A stretch of DNA of 36,921 nucleotides from DAINRZ01 sp964634885 (GCA_964634885.1 CAZWLN010000047.1:1-36921); one strand, 5' to 3'; positions 24,249 through 33,410 are shown, counted from the stretch's first letter. The notes: a model not told the origin generated them from the letters alone. Program-made: numbers and translations.

Positions 24249-24812
24249 ATGTATATAGATAAAAAATTAGATATAATTGGGGAAGAAGAACTATTTATGA
24301 ACTTCGTAATTAGCGGGGACAGAGATAGTTTCGAAAAGCTGTATTACAGAGTGAAGCCCTGGCTGGTTAATCTGATATACAGGCAGCAGTGCCGTGCAGA
24401 CAGTGTCGAGGATATATTGCAGGAAATATGGAAAACAGTATGCAGAAACAAATATATGTTCAATCCTAAGAGAGGTAAGTTCAATAGTTTTATTTATTCC
24501 ATTGCAAAGAATGAGATCAACAGATGGTACAATCAAAGTAAACGGTTCAAAAGGGATGAACCTTCGGCTTATGGCTATCCGATTCAGGAAGCAGGCAGTG
24601 AAGATGAAAAAGTATATGAAGGTATTCTCGATGCGGAAATATTGATGAAAGCTGTGAAGACTTTGAATCAATCATATCAGGATATTATTGTTCTGCATTA
24701 TTTTGGCAATGTCGAAGTAAAAGAAATTGCACAGATACTTGGGAAGCCCGAGGGGACGATTAAAACGTGGCTTTTCAGGGCCAGGAAGAAATTAGAAAAA
24801 CAATTGAAATAA
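24249..24812 (+). CDS. ECF-type RNA polymerase sigma factor
   Basis: A 187-residue sigma-70 family factor of the ECF class. The sigma-2 region spans ~residues 10-85: GDRDSFEKLYYRV, then DSVEDILQEIWKTVCRN, then GKFNSFIYSIAKNEINRWYN. A linker follows, and then sigma-4 with LNQSYQDIIVLHYFGNVEVKEIAQILGKPEGTIKTWLFRARKKLEK, the helix-turn-helix that reads the -35 box. The ATG at 24249 is chosen over an upstream TTG; a later Met (24297) would cut into sigma-2. The next gene, 16 nt downstream, is a single-pass membrane protein and likely its regulator. Confidence 0.93.
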   Translation: MYIDKKLDIIGEEELFMNFVISGDRDSFEKLYYRVKPWLVNLIYRQQCRADSVEDILQEIWKTVCRNKYMFNPKRGKFNSFIYSIAKNEINRWYNQSKRFKRDEPSAYGYPIQEAGSEDEKVYEGILDAEILMKAVKTLNQSYQDIIVLHYFGNVEVKEIAQILGKPEGTIKTWLFRARKKLEKQLK

Positions 24813-24831
24813 TCAAGCTGAGGAGGAAATG

Positions 24832-25569
24832 ATGGATGATGAAAAAATAAAGGAAAAGCCTGACAAAACAAGACTGGATAGCTATCTCACGAATCTGCCG
24901 GAATTTGACCGGTCAAAGATAGATGACAGAAAGGTCATCGGCAATGTTCTTAGCTACGACAATACTGAAAATAAGACTTCGCACAGATATATGGCTACGG
25001 TGAAATCTCTGCTCTTCTATAATAAAAGGTTTCTGGCAGCGGCTTCTATTATGTGTATCGGTATTGGGGCGCTGATTGTTACCTTCATGGTATTGACAGA
25101 CAGTCAGGAAGAGCTGATCGTCAATAAACCCGAAGGACCGGCAGTTGCAGGCAATGGGAACAACAGCTTCCTGCCGCCGGCGAATCGCACAAGCGGCAGC
25201 CAGGATGGCGGGGACAGTCAGGAAATGATAGCATTAGCATCAATAGATGTGTCTTCAGGGTTCAGGGGCGAAACAGACAGTGCCGGCAGCAAAACAAACT
25301 GGATGGAAGTTATTAAACAGATATTGGAAGAGAACAGAATTGCAATAGAGAAAGTATCTGAAGACGAGGTTATTACACAATGGATTGGGGCAGATGGAAG
25401 CGATTCCGTTGAAGTCAGGTTCATCTATTCATTGAACAGGAGATACAGCAGGATCGACGGCGTTTTAATTGTAAGGAAACAGGGTTTGTCGGGCAGAGCA
25501 ATGCAAAAATACAAATCTGTTCATGGTAGGGTTCTTACCGAAATCCGGCAGATGAATTCGGTTTTATAG
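24832..25569 (+). CDS. Single-pass membrane protein, probable anti-sigma factor
   Basis: About 245 residues, with a ~62-residue charged cytoplasmic N-terminus, one helix (~63-85, FLAAASIMCIGIGALIVTFM) and an extracytoplasmic C-terminus with a Gly/Ser/Asn-rich linker and a folded final ~80 residues (WMEVIKQILEENRIAIEKV onward). This topology, directly after an ECF sigma gene with a strong AGGAGG upstream, is that of an anti-sigma factor. However, the zinc anti-sigma motif HxxxCxxC is absent and I recognise no known anti-sigma domain. AGGAGG is 5 nt from the ATG at 24832 and only 2 nt from the one at 24829. The stop is 10 nt from the convergent CHAT gene's stop. Confidence 0.7.
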   Translation: MDDEKIKEKPDKTRLDSYLTNLPEFDRSKIDDRKVIGNVLSYDNTENKTSHRYMATVKSLLFYNKRFLAAASIMCIGIGALIVTFMVLTDSQEELIVNKPEGPAVAGNGNNSFLPPANRTSGSQDGGDSQEMIALASIDVSSGFRGETDSAGSKTNWMEVIKQILEENRIAIEKVSEDEVITQWIGADGSDSVEVRFIYSLNRRYSRIDGVLIVRKQGLSGRAMQKYKSVHGRVLTEIRQMNSVL

Positions 25570-25579
25570 AATATACTGG

Positions 25580-28300
25580 TTAATTGGATATGAGTACAAA
25601 AGGCGCCCATTGACCGGGAAGAGAAAACCTTCCTGTACGGATCAGTCTGAGTTGTGCCTCTCTGAAAGCGACTCTGACATCTTTAGTTTTGAAAAGCAGT
25701 TTGTAAAACTCCTGCATTAGAGACCGGGTAGATTGATCATCCACATACCAGAGGCTCATTATCAGGTTTTTTGCCCCGGCATTTTTAAAGGCTTTTTGCA
25801 AGCCGTAAACTCCGTCGCCAATCATTATATCGCCCAAACCGGTTTGGCAGGCCGAAAGGACGACCAGTTTTGTTGAAGCCAGGTCCAGGTTAAGAGCCTC
25901 GAATGCAGTTAGAATGCCGTCGTCGGGAAGTTTCATCAGTGTTTCAAATTCGCCGTTCCTGATCAATCTGATTGTGCGGTTAACTCCTGCCATTACCAAA
26001 CCTGAACGAAGCATAGGATTGTCGTAAATGTCTGTTTTAACGCTGTCGAAATAGCCGTGTGTAGCGATGTGCATTATCGAGGGTTTGTGCTGAACTCTGA
26101 GGTTTGCCTCCGAAGCGCTGTCAGAAGTGTAAACCCGTGCATGAATACTGCAGTCCCGGAGTATTTTTGCTATGGCGTGTACTTCCGGCCCCGTATTCTT
26201 AAGTATCTGCCATTCCTTATTGGCTGAAGACCTGTAAATGCTTTCATAGACTTCTTTACTGTCGTTAATATCCTGGCATTGAGAAATTTCCGATTCATTA
26301 CTATTCATGTCCATATTGTAATTCGGATTGCCGAAGAGTGCAAAATTGCTGTCCGCAGCGCCGATGGTGCAGTCGGTGTGTAACAAGTCTTTAGTGCTGT
26401 TGAGATAGACCAGCTCTTTTTCTTCGAGAAGAAACCGCCCAGTTTTGTTGACCAGGCAGTTAAGGTTAATCAGGTGATAGACTCCGTCAGAGGAAAAATA
26501 AACTCTTTCCCGTTTCCCTATTCGTCCGCCGATAGGTTCCCAGTAGCAGCCGTAAGCCTGTTTCAGTTTGTTAACCAAAGTGTTCCTGTAATTCCTGAAA
26601 TCCGAGTAGGACTTGATTTGGCTTTTTCCGGGCGACACGGTTCTTTTATATTCATTAAGGCATTTGGTTTCCATTTCTTTTCCGTTGCCGACAATAACAA
26701 ACTCCGGACCGGCAGAGTTTTTTGTAATGATCAGAGCAGCATAGACGGTGGAGTCGAAACCCGGAAAGCCGTTGTTTTCAATTCTTAGAATTTCAACTGC
26801 TGCTTCTTTTTCATTAAGGCTTGTCCTTATGTCATCCCAGGTTGTAACTTTGTTTTGGGTGATCAGGCTGCCTGAGATTTTGTATCTGAGGGACTTTTCG
26901 ATGTTGTCAGCTTCTTTCGCGAGGGAGTCGAGGGCATTGTCTGCTGAGTCGGAATGGAGTTTTGTCCATGAGTAGAGCTTGACGATTCGGTCCCTTAAGT
27001 CCCGCCAATGTTCATATAGGGCTGTTGTTGCAGAATCGCTGTGGGAGACAGCGTTAGCTAATTTTTCAGAGTCTTCCGGTCCCAGGTCTTTTGTCATCAG
27101 TCTCAGGTCATAGCAGGTGTTTACCAGATGGGGGTATTCAGAATGCTTTAACAGGACAAAATTGTAGAACTTATTGACCATTGCAATATTCATTTTAATA
27201 TAGCTTTTTCTTTCGTCGTAAGTCATCGTATTAATGGGGTTAGCAACAAATTGCCTGAACTTGTCGATGGCTTCGAGGAAGCAGGAGGCGGCAGAATCGA
27301 ACTGTTGGGACTGCATGTAGAGTTCGGCAGACAGTACAAGGGCCTGTGTCAGATGGAGCTGGTTGAAATGCCTGTGTTTCCTGATGACATCGAGGCCCTG
27401 TTCAATGTATCTATAGGCTTCTTCGTACCGTTCCATTTTTATCAGGACTTCGGCAAGGTAAAGGCAGTTGAAGCCGAAGCGGTAGTGGTAGGTCAATCTG
27501 TATAACTGATAGTAATCATTGGACAATTTTAGTTTTGAATATGCTGAGTCCGTATTATTCATTTTAAAATGGATTCTGCCTACTAATTCCAAAGTCATAA
27601 AGTGGATTTGCAAAAATTCTATCCTTGTAAGATCCAAGGCGTTGTATCCGGTAATAATTGCATTACCGTAATCCTTGTTTAAAAAATAAAAATAAGTCAG
27701 GTCATAAATACAATCCCAATAATCGCTGATCATTATTAAATTCTGTGAATATAATTGTTTCCTGTGGTTGTAGGATTTAATGAAATATTCTTTTGCCACT
27801 TGCATATTTCCGGTCTCCTGGTAATAAATACCTATCCATCCGTAAAACATTCCGATATGTCCCGGAGATATATTATTGCAGCTTCTTGTAAATTCTCTAA
27901 GCATAAAAAAATACTTCCCGGCTTCTTTGTAGTTGTTTATATCCATGTAGCATCTGGAAAGAACCATCAGAACGGCAAAGTAGTAATAGTTTCCTTCATA
28001 TCCGTTTTTTATTATCGAATCCAGTTCGGATTTCAGAAAACTGATAAAATGCCTGTTGTTGCCCCGTTCGTGGAAAAAATAGTACAGATCGGCCATATCC
28101 TGATATACTGACATTGTATCGATCGAGGGTAATTCATACCTGAACGTACGAATGATCTTTTCCGAAGATTCCATGGCTTCAGCATATTTATTGAAATTAA
28201 AAAGCAATGAATCCGAATTAGATATTAACAATCTGTATTCCTGGGCGCCTGCTCTTTGGAAAAAGAAAAGAAAAACCAAAAGAATTAAACACTTTTTCAT
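25580..28300 (-). CDS. Exported TPR-CHAT domain protein (caspase-like)
   Basis: A 906-residue protein. An N-terminal signal peptide (MKKCLILLVFLFFFQRAGAQ) sends it out of the cytoplasm. Residues ~25-410 are helical repeats with TPR character (MADLYYFFHERG; NYKEAGKYFFML; GNMQVAKEYFIKSY; MERYEEAYRYIEQGL; QFDSAASCFLEAI). Then comes a coiled segment and, over the last ~300 residues, a CHAT domain, a caspase/separase relative. Its probable dyad is His748 in HIATHGYFDS and Cys818 in VVLSACQTGLGD, both intact, with GVYGLQKAFKNAGAKNLIMSLW and WAPFVLIS as further family motifs. It faces the sigma/anti-sigma pair and diverges from the envelope genes at 28489 onward. Protease activity and targets are inferred. 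Confidence 0.88.
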   Translation of the reverse strand: MKKCLILLVFLFFFQRAGAQEYRLLISNSDSLLFNFNKYAEAMESSEKIIRTFRYELPSIDTMSVYQDMADLYYFFHERGNNRHFISFLKSELDSIIKNGYEGNYYYFAVLMVLSRCYMDINNYKEAGKYFFMLREFTRSCNNISPGHIGMFYGWIGIYYQETGNMQVAKEYFIKSYNHRKQLYSQNLIMISDYWDCIYDLTYFYFLNKDYGNAIITGYNALDLTRIEFLQIHFMTLELVGRIHFKMNNTDSAYSKLKLSNDYYQLYRLTYHYRFGFNCLYLAEVLIKMERYEEAYRYIEQGLDVIRKHRHFNQLHLTQALVLSAELYMQSQQFDSAASCFLEAIDKFRQFVANPINTMTYDERKSYIKMNIAMVNKFYNFVLLKHSEYPHLVNTCYDLRLMTKDLGPEDSEKLANAVSHSDSATTALYEHWRDLRDRIVKLYSWTKLHSDSADNALDSLAKEADNIEKSLRYKISGSLITQNKVTTWDDIRTSLNEKEAAVEILRIENNGFPGFDSTVYAALIITKNSAGPEFVIVGNGKEMETKCLNEYKRTVSPGKSQIKSYSDFRNYRNTLVNKLKQAYGCYWEPIGGRIGKRERVYFSSDGVYHLINLNCLVNKTGRFLLEEKELVYLNSTKDLLHTDCTIGAADSNFALFGNPNYNMDMNSNESEISQCQDINDSKEVYESIYRSSANKEWQILKNTGPEVHAIAKILRDCSIHARVYTSDSASEANLRVQHKPSIMHIATHGYFDSVKTDIYDNPMLRSGLVMAGVNRTIRLIRNGEFETLMKLPDDGILTAFEALNLDLASTKLVVLSACQTGLGDIMIGDGVYGLQKAFKNAGAKNLIMSLWYVDDQSTRSLMQEFYKLLFKTKDVRVAFREAQLRLIRTGRFSLPGQWAPFVLISN

Positions 28301-28333
28301 TGTAATTATTTCTATTCATTTTGAATAATTAGT

Positions 28334-28341
28334 CAAATTTA
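28334..28341 (-). promoter_or_regulatory. Bacteroidetes-type -7 element of the CHAT gene
   Basis: On the minus strand this reads TAAATTTG, an exact TANNTTTG match, 33 nt before the ATG at 28300. T-rich sequence with TTTG lies further upstream, but not at the canonical spacing. Confidence 0.4.
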
Positions 28342-28488
28342 CAAAATAATAATATCAAATAAAACATTTGAGTACAAGTAATTATAATAATTTTTACAAT
28401 TCCAAATATTTTTTCGGATGAAACCCGGATGCGGTAATCCGGATAGATAGCATTGTGAATTGTTACAAAACTGAAAGATTGTTGTTTA

Positions 28489-29055
28489 ATGGGTAAAATT
28501 ACCGGATTGCTGTCATTTCTTATTCTGGTGTTGTCGATCGGCTCTTGTGGGGGTAACCGCTATCCGAGGAAGGTATTCTTCGAATGGGAAAACATGTCTA
28601 AGATGACTTCGATATATTATATCGAATATCTTTACGGCCAACACAAATTTATTATGAGCCACAAAGACTATGGCGGTGGGTACTATGTTACTAACGACAG
28701 GTATTATGGGACCTCATTGCACAGGAACATATACTATGATTACTACCTTAAGCTGTTCAGCTACCTGACCTATCGAAAGAACGGTTCGGCGAGGCTGACG
28801 ATATTTCCCTGCATTGTTGTTGCCCAACGCAAAGACAATTACGTTTTCGAGAGGGTAACGATTACTTACCGGGAGGCGTATATGAACGGCTACCCTGACG
28901 CTTACAGGCTCTGCCTTCCTGCCGAGACCGATTTCCAGGCCCTGGTTGACGACCTGGTGAGGGTCTTTGGCGTCAGTACAAGGGATGTGGAATACATCTA
29001 TGCCTCAGTAAATGTGGATTCGGACGGCTGGAGGGAAAGGATTAAAATAAATTAA
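28489..29055 (+). CDS. Putative lipoprotein of unknown function
   Basis: A 188-residue protein with an N-terminal hydrophobic segment ending in the lipobox-like sequence IGSC-GG (Cys20), so probably a lipoprotein attached to the inner or outer membrane. The rest is rich in Tyr and Arg and shows no domain I recognise. It heads a run of plus-strand genes for exported proteins and is divergent from the CHAT gene, sharing a 188-nt promoter region with it. The following gene starts 84 nt later. Confidence 0.7.
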   Translation: MGKITGLLSFLILVLSIGSCGGNRYPRKVFFEWENMSKMTSIYYIEYLYGQHKFIMSHKDYGGGYYVTNDRYYGTSLHRNIYYDYYLKLFSYLTYRKNGSARLTIFPCIVVAQRKDNYVFERVTITYREAYMNGYPDAYRLCLPAETDFQALVDDLVRVFGVSTRDVEYIYASVNVDSDGWRERIKIN

Positions 29056-29139
29056 TTTAATTGACGGTGAAACCTGATAATACGAATGTGTTTATATAAG
29101 GTATAGATTTATTTGAATTTATAAATTTTGGAGTCAGTC

Positions 29140-29580
29140 ATGAAGCGCATAGTATTATTGCTGTTATTATTTGGGTTTGCCTCTGCCAATGCCCAATACT
29201 CTGAGTTCTATGAACTCAAAACACCCACAAAAGCCAAGAAAGTGAAATCTGCCGAGATGGGCAAGAGATACCTTAAGCTTGGCAATTCCTACAGGGAGAT
29301 TAAGGATTACGACAATGCCTACAAGTACCTCAGAAAAGGTTACCTGATTGTCAGTAAGAAAAAGGACACATACTGGACCGCCGTTGCCTATGAATACTTC
29401 GCATATTTTTACAGGGACCTGGAACAAACAAAGCGGTCTTTGCTGTGTGCCAGGAAAGCCATGGTGCTCTATGCGAAGGTAGTTACCCAGGACGACGGCA
29501 GTCCCTATGTAATGAGCGAGCAGCTGAGGCAGTTGTTGGAAGCCGCCGGTCTCGCTGATGTCTATGATGAAGTTGATTAG
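29140..29580 (+). CDS. Small exported TPR-like protein
   Basis: A 146-residue protein with a signal peptide (MKRIVLLLLLFGFASANAQ) and a helical body with TPR-like pairs (LKLGNSYREIKDYDNAYKYL, then AVAYEYFAYFYRDLEQTKRS). TTGGAG at 29128-29133 sets the start at ATG 29140; the same TTG at 29128 could be misread as an earlier start. Its region YLKLGNSYREIKDYDNAYKY resembles the N-terminus of the next gene's product (YLKSGYNYLRKKNYRSASYC), so the two are likely related modules. Probably periplasmic; partner unknown. Confidence 0.75.
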   Translation: MKRIVLLLLLFGFASANAQYSEFYELKTPTKAKKVKSAEMGKRYLKLGNSYREIKDYDNAYKYLRKGYLIVSKKKDTYWTAVAYEYFAYFYRDLEQTKRSLLCARKAMVLYAKVVTQDDGSPYVMSEQLRQLLEAAGLADVYDEVD

Positions 29581-29604
29581 TAGTAAACAATAATGGAGTA
29601 ATAT

Positions 29605-30741
29605 ATGGCCAGGTCGTTGATTCTCATTGTTTTAATGTTTACCTTTTTCGCTACCTGCAGCGAAGCGCAGAAGAAGTACGAATATGTGCAGATGGAGAAG
29701 AAGAAGCTTGAAATGGCGAAGCAGTATCTTAAAAGCGGCTACAATTACCTGAGAAAGAAGAATTACCGGTCGGCGAGTTACTGCATCGGCGAAGGTATCG
29801 GCCTCCTTCTCGACATGAAGTCACAAACAAGTTTGCAACTTGCAGAGAAGTATCTGAACGATTACGGTAATCTGCTGGGCGATGAAAAGTATTCTGCGGA
29901 TTTTTTGTTTGATGGTGATGAAGCTGTGGCCGGTGTAAGTGAAGATGAAGACGATTTGTCTCAGGATTTCGAACCTCCACTTGGCGGAGACTACGAAGAA
30001 CCCGGAATATCTTTTGATGACGAAGAATATAAACCGCCTCCTTTGGACGAAGACGATTATTATTTAAAAATACCTTCGAGAAGGAATAAAAGCAGTAGTT
30101 ACATCACCAGATCAGATACAGGGATGGACTCCGCCCTAAACGAAATTGCCGATGTTCGAGATATGCAATATCAACTTTGGGAAGAGTTGAAGTCGATTCA
30201 ACAAAAACTTGATATACTTTTGAAACGAAGTGTTGATAACCTTAACGCTGGATCTGGATATAGGGGTGGTACCGGTCCAATAATTGATCCGGGAGACACC
30301 ATTAAACCCATTCTACCCCCACCTCCGAAAGACCTGGTGAAGTATGGGAGTTATATTTTCATGGGATTGGTTGGCAACGGGACATACCATACAGACCAGA
30401 AGCCGTCTCTTGCTTTAGGGGCAACAGCCGCACACAGGTTGTCCGATTATCTGGAAATTAGCGGCAATTTCAGGTATTTATTTAGTGCCGGGATACCGGT
30501 AGCCACAGCCAGGCTTGGTTACAGGATCAATCACAATAAAAATATGGAGTCTTTACCGAAGCTTGTATTGGGATTGGCGGTTAAGTCGGGCACCCGTGTT
30601 GTATATGGTATCAATTGGGATACAAGATATTACTTTACAAAGAACTTCGGGCTGTATGCGGAAGCGGAAGGTTTGAACCTATCAACTAAAGACTTTCTTG
30701 GTATTTCCGGCATAGTCCTGGGTGTTGTGTTAAAATACTAA
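29605..30741 (+). CDS. Exported TPR-like / coiled-coil / barrel-like protein
   Basis: A 378-residue exported protein, starting at ATG 29605 with GGAG 7 nt upstream. It has a signal peptide (MARSLILIVLMFTFFATCSE), a helical TPR-like N-domain (~25-95) related to the preceding protein, an acidic Pro-rich linker (~105-160, with EPPLGGDYEEP and YKPPPLDEDDY), a short coiled coil (~175-210, MQYQLWEELKSIQQKLDILL) and a Pro run (PILPPPPK). The C-terminal ~125 residues alternate as in an outer-membrane beta-barrel or beta-sandwich, ending in IVLGVVLKY. The layout suggests a periplasm-spanning protein tied to the outer membrane. Function unknown. Confidence 0.72.
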   Translation: MARSLILIVLMFTFFATCSEAQKKYEYVQMEKKKLEMAKQYLKSGYNYLRKKNYRSASYCIGEGIGLLLDMKSQTSLQLAEKYLNDYGNLLGDEKYSADFLFDGDEAVAGVSEDEDDLSQDFEPPLGGDYEEPGISFDDEEYKPPPLDEDDYYLKIPSRRNKSSSYITRSDTGMDSALNEIADVRDMQYQLWEELKSIQQKLDILLKRSVDNLNAGSGYRGGTGPIIDPGDTIKPILPPPPKDLVKYGSYIFMGLVGNGTYHTDQKPSLALGATAAHRLSDYLEISGNFRYLFSAGIPVATARLGYRINHNKNMESLPKLVLGLAVKSGTRVVYGINWDTRYYFTKNFGLYAEAEGLNLSTKDFLGISGIVLGVVLKY

Positions 30742-30751
30742 AAGAAATAAA

Positions 30752-32059
30752 ATGAGAAAAATATTTGTTATACTATTGATAATATCAGGGTTTAATGTCA
30801 GTTTAAAAGCTCAAATTGTCATCGGACGGTTCAATTCGGACGGGAATCTGTATCAATCAAAGCTGGTCTCATTCAAAACAGGCCTGATACAGAAATTGTC
30901 AAAGTGCTATTATATACTTGAGAATGACCTTTCACAGGCAGAAGGCCAAATCGCTAAGAATTTGCATGGCGAATACTATAAGAAAAAGGTATATCCCGAC
31001 TTTGAACCGGCCATTTACCTGATAAACTGCGAAATTTCCAAGTCTTTTAAAGAAATACCAAATGTCTATGATTTTAATTTTTATATTCTTAATATCGAGA
31101 CTAACCAGATTGTTCCGCTTTCTGTAAAATACCTTGAAGAAGAACAGTTTGACGAAGCAATGGAACTTATTGCAGAATACATTAAATGTACAGTACCGGC
31201 CTATTACAGGATTGTTGGCTATTACGGAGACGACATCGTTGCTATCAATTACGGCTCTGACAGAGCGGCAGAATCGGGTGATGAATTCGAACTTGTACAA
31301 CTGCCTGGTAGAACCAAAGCAGGTGAACTCGAAATATATGATGTTAATACCTCAAGTTCCTATTGTGATGTTGACCTTAATCAATATGGTGAAGAATTCA
31401 GTGAGTTTAATTACATGAGTTACTTGGTTGTCCGGCCTTCCGACTATGACAGAAGGGAAGAAATCGAGGAGGAAATAACAGATTTAAGGGCAGATATTGA
31501 TGATGTGAAAGAAAAACTCAAACAGGAAGAAATTGACAGGTGGAATAATTACAATCGCAGGATTTACAGTCCTTATGTTTATGCAACAGTTGGCAATTTC
31601 TTCTTTCATGATGATGTATTAAAAAAGTATTTTAATAAACAGAAGCATACACCGTATATTTTCGGATTGGAATGGCGAATACTGGGGTTTATTACATTAA
31701 AAAGCAGGTTTTCGACCTTAAGCTATGACATATACAAAGATGAGAAATTTTTCTTCTATCAGGGTGGCAGCGGTTTAAATATTTCTATGGATTTGTGGAA
31801 TTTTCTCTATCCTGGTTTTACTGTAATCGGTAATTATACTGAGATGCAGATTACCAAATCTTCAACGAATGAAACATATTTTTATAGGGGATTAGGGTTG
31901 GAATCGACAGTTTATTGCTTAATGGGATTTGACAGGTTAGGGATCGGCGTTGAAGCAGGCTATCAATTCTATCCAATTTTGAGAGGGAAGATGGATAACA
32001 TTGTTACATCATCATTCTTCTTTAATTTTGTATTATCTTATGTTATTCCCTGGCGTTGA
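30752..32059 (+). CDS. Exported coiled-coil protein with predicted outer-membrane C-terminal domain
   Basis: A 435-residue protein starting 10 nt after the previous stop. A signal peptide (MRKIFVILLIISGFNVSLKA) leads to an alpha/beta N-domain (~20-160) that vaguely recalls CsgG/FlgO-type periplasmic domains (IVIGRFNSDGNLYQSK, then LIQKLSKCYYILEND). A small beta-domain follows, then a charged coiled coil (~230-262, EEIEEEITDLRADIDDVKEK). The remaining ~170 residues alternate hydrophobic and polar residues and end in FFFNFVLSYVIPWR, as expected for a beta-barrel. I cannot name a family. Coupled in order and spacing to the preceding gene. Confidence 0.7.
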   Translation: MRKIFVILLIISGFNVSLKAQIVIGRFNSDGNLYQSKLVSFKTGLIQKLSKCYYILENDLSQAEGQIAKNLHGEYYKKKVYPDFEPAIYLINCEISKSFKEIPNVYDFNFYILNIETNQIVPLSVKYLEEEQFDEAMELIAEYIKCTVPAYYRIVGYYGDDIVAINYGSDRAAESGDEFELVQLPGRTKAGELEIYDVNTSSSYCDVDLNQYGEEFSEFNYMSYLVVRPSDYDRREEIEEEITDLRADIDDVKEKLKQEEIDRWNNYNRRIYSPYVYATVGNFFFHDDVLKKYFNKQKHTPYIFGLEWRILGFITLKSRFSTLSYDIYKDEKFFFYQGGSGLNISMDLWNFLYPGFTVIGNYTEMQITKSSTNETYFYRGLGLESTVYCLMGFDRLGIGVEAGYQFYPILRGKMDNIVTSSFFFNFVLSYVIPWR

Positions 32060-32140
32060 TCATACTAAGCAAACAAACCGAAATCAGGCAATTCTATGAA
32101 ATTGAAAGTGAACGTGGTAATTAAATAATCGGGGATCATT

Positions 32141-33337
32141 ATGGTAATTTTATTGAACGGCACAACGGGTTTACTTGGTAGTAACCTGCTGTTTGAAATA
32201 CTGAAACAAAACATCGGTTGTCTTGACGAACTTGAGATCGTCATTCTTGGTAAAAGCAAGGAGTATGATCCAATCAACAAGCGTATGTCCAGGATTTTCC
32301 AGTCCTACGGGATTGATTACTTTGGTTTGGAGTTCGAGGGCGATCACCTGATTTACAATCTGATGATGTCCAGGATCACATTAATTGATTGTGACCTGAG
32401 GCTGAACGATCTGGGGATGTCCCCCGAGAGCATTTCATATTTATCAAATCTGAATATTGACATATTCTTTCACGTTGCGGCTCTTAACAACTACACAAAC
32501 ACTGCCCTGGTTGAAGAAATGTTAAAGCTGGTTAATTACGAGGGCACAAAGAGAATAATGAACCTTGTAAAACAGTTGAAGGTCGGACGATTCGTGTTCA
32601 TCAGCACTGTTTACAGTTCGGGTGCGGGCCGGTGGACATTTGAACCCGGATTTATCAACCAGACCGGTGTATTCAGGAATCCCTATGAGAAATCAAAGTT
32701 AGACGCCGAGTTGTACATCATGGAATTTGCCCAAAAGGAAAACATCGACTATAAGATAATTAGGACATCGACGCTGGGAGGGAGGCTTATTGAGAAAGAG
32801 ACAGGTTCCACATGTAAATTCGATGTTTTTTACCAATGGGCGGCATTCCTGTTGAAACAAAAACTATACGGCTTGAAGGCCATCGAGAATATTTACACGA
32901 AGCCAATGGCAATTGACTTAAGAATTGCAATGCATCCTGACTCAACTTTGAATATTTGCCCTGTGGACTATGCCGCCAGGATGATATACCTGATTGCCAC
33001 TTCCGACAGCAAAGATGTGTCCTTCCATGTCGTCAACGACGTTGACATCCCGACAAGGACTGTAGTCAAGATCATCTGCCGGACGATGAATATATATAAT
33101 TACAGTATTGTCGATGAGGAGCCTCCCGACAAGAACCTGCTCGAGGAGAAGTATTACCGGAGCGTCGGGAAGATATTTACTCCCTATATTCTCGATCCTC
33201 CTTTAAATTATGTTACAAGCAACCTGGAAGAGATTAAGAGTGCCGGCAGAGTGAGCTGTCCGCTGATGGATGATGATAATTTCCAGAAATTAATTGACTA
33301 TGCCAAGAGGTATTATTTCGGAATCGATGTAAGCTGA
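32141..33337 (+). CDS. NAD(P)-dependent thioester-reductase-like / epimerase-like SDR protein
   Basis: A 398-residue cytoplasmic protein of the extended short-chain dehydrogenase superfamily, closest in look to the thioester-reductase/male-sterility (NAD_binding_4) group. The dinucleotide-binding loop is LNGTTGLLGSN at the N-terminus. FHVAALNNYT, FISTVYSSG (active-site Ser/Thr region) and NPYEKSKLDAE, with Tyr182 and Lys186, complete the catalytic set. Such domains reduce acyl thioesters or modify sugars; no carrier protein or adenylation domain is nearby, so the substrate is open. It starts 81 nt after the previous gene, preceded by GGGGATC. It is the only cytoplasmic protein in this run. 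Confidence 0.82.
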   Translation: MVILLNGTTGLLGSNLLFEILKQNIGCLDELEIVILGKSKEYDPINKRMSRIFQSYGIDYFGLEFEGDHLIYNLMMSRITLIDCDLRLNDLGMSPESISYLSNLNIDIFFHVAALNNYTNTALVEEMLKLVNYEGTKRIMNLVKQLKVGRFVFISTVYSSGAGRWTFEPGFINQTGVFRNPYEKSKLDAELYIMEFAQKENIDYKIIRTSTLGGRLIEKETGSTCKFDVFYQWAAFLLKQKLYGLKAIENIYTKPMAIDLRIAMHPDSTLNICPVDYAARMIYLIATSDSKDVSFHVVNDVDIPTRTVVKIICRTMNIYNYSIVDEEPPDKNLLEEKYYRSVGKIFTPYILDPPLNYVTSNLEEIKSAGRVSCPLMDDDNFQKLIDYAKRYYFGIDVS

Positions 33338-33395
33338 CAGTAAAGGGAGAGTGATCAGAATGACGGGATTTTAAATTACTACTTTTAATATGTCA

Positions 33396-33403
33396 TAATT
33401 TTG
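33396..33403 (+). promoter_or_regulatory. Bacteroidetes-type -7 element before the lysozyme-like gene
   Basis: TAATTTTG is an exact TANNTTTG match that ends only 7 nt before the ATG at 33411. If used, the transcript would be almost leaderless, or translation starts further in. Confidence 0.3.
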
Positions 33404-33410
33404 AAATTCT

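Noticed and set aside
25580..28300. TPR-CHAT protein as a Csx29-like partner of a type III-E CRISPR effector
   Set aside because: No CRISPR array or Cas protein is in the window, and the protein has a signal peptide, so it acts outside the cytoplasm.
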